Positions 38,588-43,957 of a stretch of DNA of 43,957 nucleotides are shown here, piece by piece (the stretch's first letter is position 1; each line of letters starts with the position of its first letter). This stretch comes from Seminavis robusta. Its lineage: Eukaryota; Bacillariophyta; Bacillariophyceae; Naviculales; Naviculaceae. The notes under the pieces were generated by a model. That model ran no database searches, had not been told where the DNA came from, and saw nothing but the letters and a program-made list of their open reading frames with translations. The stretch is from contig CAICTM010000884.1 in assembly GCA_903772945.1 (NCBI GenBank), positions 1-43,957 of the forward strand. The letters run 5' to 3'. Made by a program: the position numbers and the translations under genes.

Positions 38588-39547
38588 TTATGCGTTAGCT
38601 TTTGCCTTGTCCAATGCCTCCATGATATCATTGGAAACATCGCCTGGTTTTCTGTTTCCATCAATCATGACACTGATTTCGGTGTAACTATCCTTGACCG
38701 CCTTGACATTGGCATGGAACTGTTCCAAGCGTACAACCACCTTTTCTTCGGTATCATCGCTCCGTTGTTCCAACCGAGCCAAGACGGCTTCATCCGCCGG
38801 AGGACTGAAAGTCATGTGATAAATCTTACCCGTTTCGGGATCGGTTCGTCGTCCTACCACTCGTTCGACCAAGACTTCATCGGGTACGTTGAGGAACAAG
38901 AAGCAATCGGCACTGACACCGGCATCTTCCAAAGCTTTGGCTTGAGCTTGTGTGCGTGGGAATCCATCCAACAACCAACCCTGTTTGGCACAGTCCTCTT
39001 CGGCCAAACGGTCCTTGACCTGACAACACACAAAAATGAAACAGACAGGTGAGTCTTATCTGCCATACTTTTCACTCGCCCCCTTACAACCATCCAACAG
39101 CACTCTGTACTGTGTACTTACCACTCCGATAATGACTTCGTCGGGAACCAATTTTCCACTGTCCATGTATTCCTTGGCCGACTTGCCGACTTCTGTTTGC
39201 GCTGCCACAGCGGCACGGAGCATATCTCCCGTGGAAAGGTGCACGACACCGAATTTTTCTTTAATGGTTTCGCATTGAGTTCCCTTGCCACTGGCGGGAG
39301 CACCGGCAATGATAATCTTAATGGGAGATGCTTCTTCACCGTCGGAAGCCATGAAAATCTTGGTCAAGGACGAAAACGTCTCGGGAGTTTGAATGCACAG
39401 GCAGTCCATGGTGTTGGTGTTGGTGGATGGTACTTTCAGCCTCGGTTGCGTTGTAATGGGAACCACAAAACCAAACACAGAGCTGCTGCCAACTCCTAAC
39501 AGCACGAGAACACGTAGCAGATTCATGGTGGTGGTTGTCATGGTCAC
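38588..39547 (-). CDS. Adenylate kinase, probably plastid-targeted
   Basis: Two exons, 39547-39122 and 39019-38588, separated by a 102-bp GT-AG intron (GTAAGTAC...TTGTCAG). Together they give 285 residues. Adenylate kinase interconverts ATP + AMP and 2 ADP. Seen in order: P-loop GAPASGKGTQ, NMP-binding STGDMLRAAVAA, GKLVPDEV, then KDRLAEEDC, DGFPRT, LVERVVGRRTDPETGKIYH (LID) and EQFHANVKAVKDSY. The core is about 215 residues, the long-form size. The first 70 residues are an extension: a hydrophobic signal stretch (LLRVLVLLGVGSSSVFGF) followed by a basic/Thr-Ser-rich part. The VFG-FVVP junction resembles the diatom ASAFAP plastid motif with Phe after the cleavage point. The alternative start MNLLRV at 39526 would give a tighter signal peptide. 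All key residues are intact. Confidence 0.93.
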
Positions 39548-40268
39548 GTAGTAGTAGCTAAGGAACCCTCTTTTAGCGATTGTTTTAGTGTCGTCAAGGC
39601 AAGGTAATTAATTGCCGAGGGTGAGTTACAGTCTCAGGCTGCCGTTGGGGTAAGTTGTGGAGTGCATCATTGCTTCCTTGTTGTTGGCGTCAGCTGCAGA
39701 TCCTTTGCGGCCAAGGTTCGTTCGAGGATCGGAGGGAGCCATCGCTGACGTACTCCCAGTTTGAAATCTTATTAAGGTTAAGGGGATCTCCACCGGTTCC
39801 GGTACCGCTGTCCAAGGAAAGCCTTTTCAACTTGACACCCTCACCCCGAGATTTAGGGGGGGTCAGGCACCAGCGCGGGGGAGGGAAAAGAAAAAAGAAA
39901 GGGAGAGGGTTAATGGCGGGATTCCTGATTCCCAACCAGCACGCCAACCAGAGAGCATTCACGGCTTGATGCAGTCGCGTCAACTGCCAAAGAGAGGGGA
40001 AATGGCAATGACCTGGTCATTCGCCCCTCCTATTTTAAATCTCTGAAGAGGTAAGACACGTCCGAAGAACAACGAATATGTCAGCAAGTATGTCACCGGA
40101 ATTCAAATCCTTTCGACCTGCAACGGATACTCGCTGGCTCATTCTTCCTTTGCTCGCATCACACCTTCCCATAAATTCAAAAATCGAGGAAGATCAACAA
40201 ACGAATCGGCGATCGACACATCGACACGATCGACACAAGAACACCAACACTTCACGGACTGATCGACC
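39548..40268. other. Intergenic, shared upstream region of two divergent genes
   Basis: Upstream flanks of the adenylate kinase (minus) and the small secreted protein (plus). A TATTTTAAAT word lies at about 40031-40040. Runs of G and A at 39850-39900. No gene recognised. Confidence 0.4.
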
Positions 40269-40832
40269 ATGAGGATTGTAACATTCGTTTCCTTCTCAAT
40301 GTGGCTGCGAAGTGTTATCAATGCATACCCATTCAGTGAGTCGAGGACAACAAGGCATGAATTCACCTGCGAGTATGTGATTTTGGAAGAGGGGTCCAGC
40401 GTCAACAACAACGAGAAGTACAGGTGTGCTCGCACAATGGAATTTGGAGTCGGAGGAGGGTACACTCTTGAGCAAATGATATTGCAAGGAAGATGCAAGC
40501 CTCTTTCTCCTGACATGACCAACATCATGGACTACATGTATTATTGGGGACCTCAGAAGAGTCGCCCATGGTACAGAGCTGTTCTCTCCACCCTTTATGA
40601 AATGTTGGAGGGACCACATCCATGTGAAAGGAAGGACATCTTCATTGAGTGCATCTATTGGTTAGTCAGGGAAAGGATCACTGAGAGCTATGATTTGTCC
40701 TGCAATGAAGGACAAATGGTGATGGATGCTTGGCATGGGTATTGTATCAACCAATATCACAACAAAATATCCTTTGGGATATTGACTCTTCAGAGTGAGG
40801 AATTTGTTACTCTGTGCATTGAAGACATGTAA
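40269..40832 (+). CDS. Small Cys-containing protein with signal-peptide-like start, hypothetical
   Basis: 187 residues from ATG 40269 (MRIVTFVSFSMWLRSVINAY) to TAA 40832. The first about 20 residues form a short basic-hydrophobic signal-peptide-like segment with a possible cleavage after NAYP. The remainder has eight Cys, compatible with four disulfides, and several aromatic pairs (MDYMYYWGPQ, IECIYWLVRE). The length, intact frame and evenly spaced Cys make it more credible than neighbouring frames. No family is recognised. It could be a secreted or endomembrane luminal protein. A TATTTTAAAT word about 230 bp upstream is the only promoter-like sign. Confidence 0.55.
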   Translation: MRIVTFVSFSMWLRSVINAYPFSESRTTRHEFTCEYVILEEGSSVNNNEKYRCARTMEFGVGGGYTLEQMILQGRCKPLSPDMTNIMDYMYYWGPQKSRPWYRAVLSTLYEMLEGPHPCERKDIFIECIYWLVRERITESYDLSCNEGQMVMDAWHGYCINQYHNKISFGILTLQSEEFVTLCIEDM

Positions 40833-40988
40833 TATCTTGGAGGCTTGCGACCTCAGTTCGCTGTATTTGTAGAAGAGAGTGTGAGTGGAATCAACCAGGA
40901 AGTCTAATGTAAGTAAATGGCTATATTAGAAATGAATGACACATGTACATGTACGACTAAGGCATCATTCTATGCAATGTATAGGTAA

Positions 40989-42053
40989 TTATCGGTTGAT
41001 GGTTGGGTTGCCATACCCATCGAGTTTCAATCTGCAATTTGAATCATGCGGTGGCCTTCCAGATCTTCTGCTCAACCAGTTGATATAAGCAAAGCAGCAT
41101 CCTTGTACCTGTGGTGGTTGTGGAAAAGGAAGAATTGGTCGCAATTGCTGTTGATGATGCATTTGGATTGTAAGGTGCATCATTTGGATCTGTTGTTGCT
41201 GAATCAATAATGCTGCCTGTTGCTGCTGTTGCCGAAATTGAATCAAATAACTCGCATCACTGTTTGTTGTGTTTTGTGCAATGGCAGTTATGTTGTGTGG
41301 TGGTGGCGGTGTCTCAACAACCTCTTGTTCCAGTGGTGCTTCGACTGGTGGTGCTTCGACTGGTGGTGCTTCGACTGGTGGTGGTGCTCCGGTACAAGCC
41401 ACACAAAGACAACAGTCATTTGCTGCATACTTCTTCCTTTGTGGTTTGAATGAAACAATGAACTCTGAAAAGAACCTCTCTCCAGTATCATGTGGCAGTG
41501 GCTCTGCATTTGGAAATGGCTCATCCACACCCACAGCCAGTGCTAGCTCATTGAGGTAAGCCAACTCTGAATGGTTCCAGTATGGCACAACCTTTTCCCA
41601 TCCAGCTGGAATTGACCTCCTTTCTTCCAGACTGATTCTTGACAGGAAGGCTCTCTTGTGTCGAATCTTGAGGTTGTATCTTGCAGTTCCAGCCAGGTTG
41701 AGTGCATCAGCAAGAGACCTCCTCATACCACCATTACCGAAGTGGGCAAACTTGTCGTGGAATGCTTCTAACTTGGATTCTCCTCTCCTTGACAGATACT
41801 CTGGGAGGCTGTGCTTGGAGTTGGGTGATGGAAGGATTGTGTCATACATGTCTTCCAAAGGCAGTGGATCAGCCAAGTGAATGGCTTTATCAACACAGTT
41901 CTCTACAGCTGGCTTGGTGTCTTGAGTAAACAAGGTATAGTTCTTGACTGGATCGAGTCGGCCCTGTCCTGGCTGGCTACCATCACTGGCAGTAACCTTG
42001 TACCTGCAGAACCACTGTTGCAACTTCTGTCTAATTGTCTCTGGTTCTCTCAT
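40989..42053 (-). pseudogene. C-terminal part of a transposase-like protein with Gln/Pro-rich insert
   Basis: 354 residues from Met 42053, without an N-terminal catalytic region. Blocks such as QGRLDPVKNYTLFTQDTK, DTILPSPNSKHSLPEYLSRR, GESKLEAFHDKFAHFGNGGM, LADALNLAGTARYNLKIRHK and WNHSELAYLNELA resemble the C-terminal section of large transposase-like proteins found in several eukaryotes (the SRRGESKLE..H...AH..N.GMR pattern), as far as I remember them. Next come a Cys cluster (CCLCVACTG), three copies of PPVEA, a Gln-rich helix (IQFRQQQQQAALLIQQQQIQ), and a tail CCFAYINWLSRRSGRPPHDS with a further Cys that could bind zinc. The catalytic half should lie upstream on the minus strand (above 42053) but is not seen, so this is a 5'-truncated copy. 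The frame itself is intact. Confidence 0.5.
41341..41385 (+). repeat. 15-bp coding tandem repeat x3 (PPVEA on minus strand)
   Basis: TCGACTGGTGGTGCT is repeated three times exactly, giving (A)PPVE repeats in the minus-strand frame. Confidence 0.9.
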
Positions 42054-43525
42054 CTTCTTCCTTAGATATTTGGAGTACCTGCGACGGGATACAGCTTACA
42101 ATTCAGCTTTACAGCTTTACAATTAGCAGGCTTATTCTAGAAAATAATCAATAACTGCTCACTTATTTGGAAATACAAACTTTACATCTCTTAGATCGTT
42201 AGATTAATCAATCCACAATGGTATTGTCGCATGGTAGCATGCGAGGTTATGAGATGTTACTCATTTTTATTCTTATATGTCTATCCCTTATGGTTGTCAA
42301 TGGATTGCGCTACTCCTTGATGCAGATTGCTCCAGAGTTTCCTCTTGCACTCTTCATCGGTAGTCCTTCCCCTTATTGCAACTTAATTCCCCTGGATTCG
42401 CTCGTAAGCAATCCTCCTCTTGTTGTGATTCGCTCTAAGCAATCTCCCATTCCATCCTGTCGTCGATGAAATCGCGTGAGGATCCTATCGATGGACTCCT
42501 ATGGGAGTCCACCTTTTACTATCAGCCAAGCGCTAAAGAAGCCGTACTAATACTGCTAATTCTACTGATACTACTGTTATCTCTATCACCGACAAACCTT
42601 ACCTCATCACACCTTGCCTCTCGTCGGCCCGACAACAGAGGTCGCGATGGAGTTAACAGAGGTCGCGTCATCGAGTTAACAAAATTATCGAAAAATGAGC
42701 TGTCTGCATATATAAGGCTCGGCTTGTGTGTCATGCCTTGAGTATGCTTCGGAGAGCCATTTCACCCTCTATTATGGAATCGAATACCTGAGCTTAAGTC
42801 TTTTCTTGAGAGCGATCGGTCGTTTCTTGAGTCATGCTTCAGATCCTCCACTAACTTTTTCATTTAAACTCGACGGGACGGAACATCCACACGCGATGAC
42901 AACAACAATCACGATCGCTCGTGTTGTTGTTGCTCCGTCAATCGCTCGCGTTTACAAAAAACTGGCATTGGTCGTTTGAACTGGCTTGCAGTTTGGTCGT
43001 TTGAACTGGCTTGCAGTTGTTCTAATCATTCAAACGACCGATCCGCACGACGCGACCGATTCGCCGAACTCGCGTTCGAAGGATCCAAACGCCGAAACGA
43101 CGGCGAAGAACAAAAACAACAATAAAGCTCATAAATTCCATCTTCGATTGACTCGATTAATTGGATATCCACTGCTCTCCTCCTCCTGTTGCCATTGCTC
43201 TTGTTGCCATTGCTCTTGTTGCCATTGCTGCACTGTTGACGTTGTTGATTTTCACTGCCTCCTATTCCATCAGCTATTAATGGACCTTGACGACGCTTCC
43301 TCTGCCTCAGCATCTTCATCTTCAACAGCAGCGCCAGCACCAGCATCCTTGTTCAGTCCACAAGGCTTCAGACAAGCCTTTCTTTGAATCTGATCCAATC
43401 ATCCCACCATCTGATCCTCCAACCATGACTACTGCACCATTGACCGCAGTCCAATCTCCAGGGAGCTCCTCCAGCACATTGGGAAAAAACCAAAGAGAAG
43501 ACCAAGCTTACAGAAGCGCCTCGGC
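42054..43525. other. 1.5 kb without a firmly supported gene
   Basis: The frame at 42218-42469 begins with a hydrophobic stretch but has no family. 42986-43387 spans the 15-bp repeat and reads as low complexity on both strands. GGCTTGCAGTTTGGTCGTTTGAACT at about 42980-43015 is locally duplicated (TGGTCGTTTGAACTGGCTTGCAGTT twice). This could be the LTR or leader of the downstream retroelement-like frame; unproven. Confidence 0.3.
43187..43231 (+). repeat. 15-bp tandem repeat x3
   Basis: TGTTGCCATTGCTCT occurs three times; the last unit ends CTGC. Confidence 0.92.
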
Positions 43526-43957
43526 TTGGAGGTATCAACCCACCTGGAGCCTGGAACAGGGATCTGGCTCAGATGGACGGGGAAAGGAACCTCAAAGCAC
43601 CCTATGCTTCAGGGTTTCCAGGTTGACGACCATCTGAAACATCACACCACACTCAAGCCTATCGAATTGGCATGCAAGAAAGGACTTAAGGATTCCACCA
43701 GTCTACTATTCTCCACTCTAACAGAGTCCAATGCTTCTGGGTCTCATGTGCTAGCCTCTTTTATCGCCTTTGAGAGTATGATGACAGAGCATTGAATGGA
43801 AGGGGTCTTCCAGCTTTGTTGTTGGAGACTTTAATACTAACACTATTAATAAAATCAACATGATCACTGCTCCTGGACAGGTCTCAGAGTCTATGATGGA
43901 AAAAATGGCATCAGGACCTCACAGTCAATTGGGTCGGACTCATCGATGCCAATGGGG
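43526..43957 (+). pseudogene. Degenerate retroelement gag-like reading frame, cut by right edge
   Basis: The frame contains HTTLKPIELACKKGLKDST and then VLASFIAFESMMTEH, and is stopped by TGA at 43793-43795. It would otherwise continue MEGVF in the same register. After about 43810 sensible codons move to another frame (SFVVGDFNTNTINK), and near 43905 to a third (KWHQDLTVNWVGLIDANG). The broken but ordered reading suggests a decayed gag-like ORF of the kind found in diatom copia elements. The family assignment is tentative because no catalytic domain is in view and the sequence ends here. Confidence 0.35.

Noticed and set aside
42218-42469. 83-codon frame with a hydrophobic start
   Set aside because: Short, no family, sits in a stretch likely to be retroelement flank.

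Overview
This window looks like nuclear DNA of a diatom, most likely a raphid pennate (Seminavis/Phaeodactylum type). That is an inference from several signs. There are short GT-AG introns of about 80-110 bp. An adenylate kinase carries a diatom plastid presequence. Other diatom-style families present are DUF6824 (IIIGRGR...), type-II LRR membrane proteins with IPSEIGLL repeats, a receptor-type nucleotide cyclase, and PWDE-type ankyrin repeats. Retroelement debris includes Ty3/gypsy and Ty1/copia pieces. Long intergenic stretches are rich in palindromic CCGGTA-type words.

Layout. 1-2814 (minus): decayed Ty3/gypsy retrotransposon (gag-like, protease, RT, RNase H, integrase zinc finger) running off the left edge. 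3329-6350 (plus): hAT-like RNase H-fold transposase-like gene with a frameshifted zinc-finger N-terminus. 7050-12219: small hypothetical genes separated by long empty stretches. 12961-13801: an 841-bp foldback/MITE-like element with modular inverted-repeat ends and a 5-bp target duplication. 15160-15816: DUF6824 gene. 16297-17464 (minus): broken ATPase-type signalling gene. 18155-18321: sequence related to the inside of the foldback element. 18980-19075: copia RT scrap abutting a tandem array (19080-21765) of about eight 303-bp units.

22941-27134 (plus) is the most informative locus. It is a seven-exon receptor nucleotide cyclase with an ABC-type solute-binding ectodomain, one transmembrane helix, a pseudokinase (DFG lost), a signalling helix and a class III cyclase domain. 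A 14-nt microexon carries the first metal-binding Asp. A partial, internally deleted and stop-containing duplicate follows (27506-28160). 28759-31869 (minus) and 33483-35510 (plus) are two divergently transcribed paralogous LRR membrane proteins. With the cyclase they make a cluster of cell-surface sensing genes; co-function is only an inference.

Right part. 36167-36537: minisatellite organised as a foldback around a hairpin. 37297-38260: frameshifted ankyrin-repeat pseudogene. 38588-39547 (minus): two-exon, probably plastid-targeted adenylate kinase. 40269-40832: small Cys-rich protein with a signal-peptide-like start. 40989-42053 (minus): C-terminal part of a transposase-like protein. 43526-43957: degenerate retroelement-like reading frame cut by the right edge. 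No rRNA, tRNA or CRISPR was recognised by eye, but tRNAs were not searched exhaustively.
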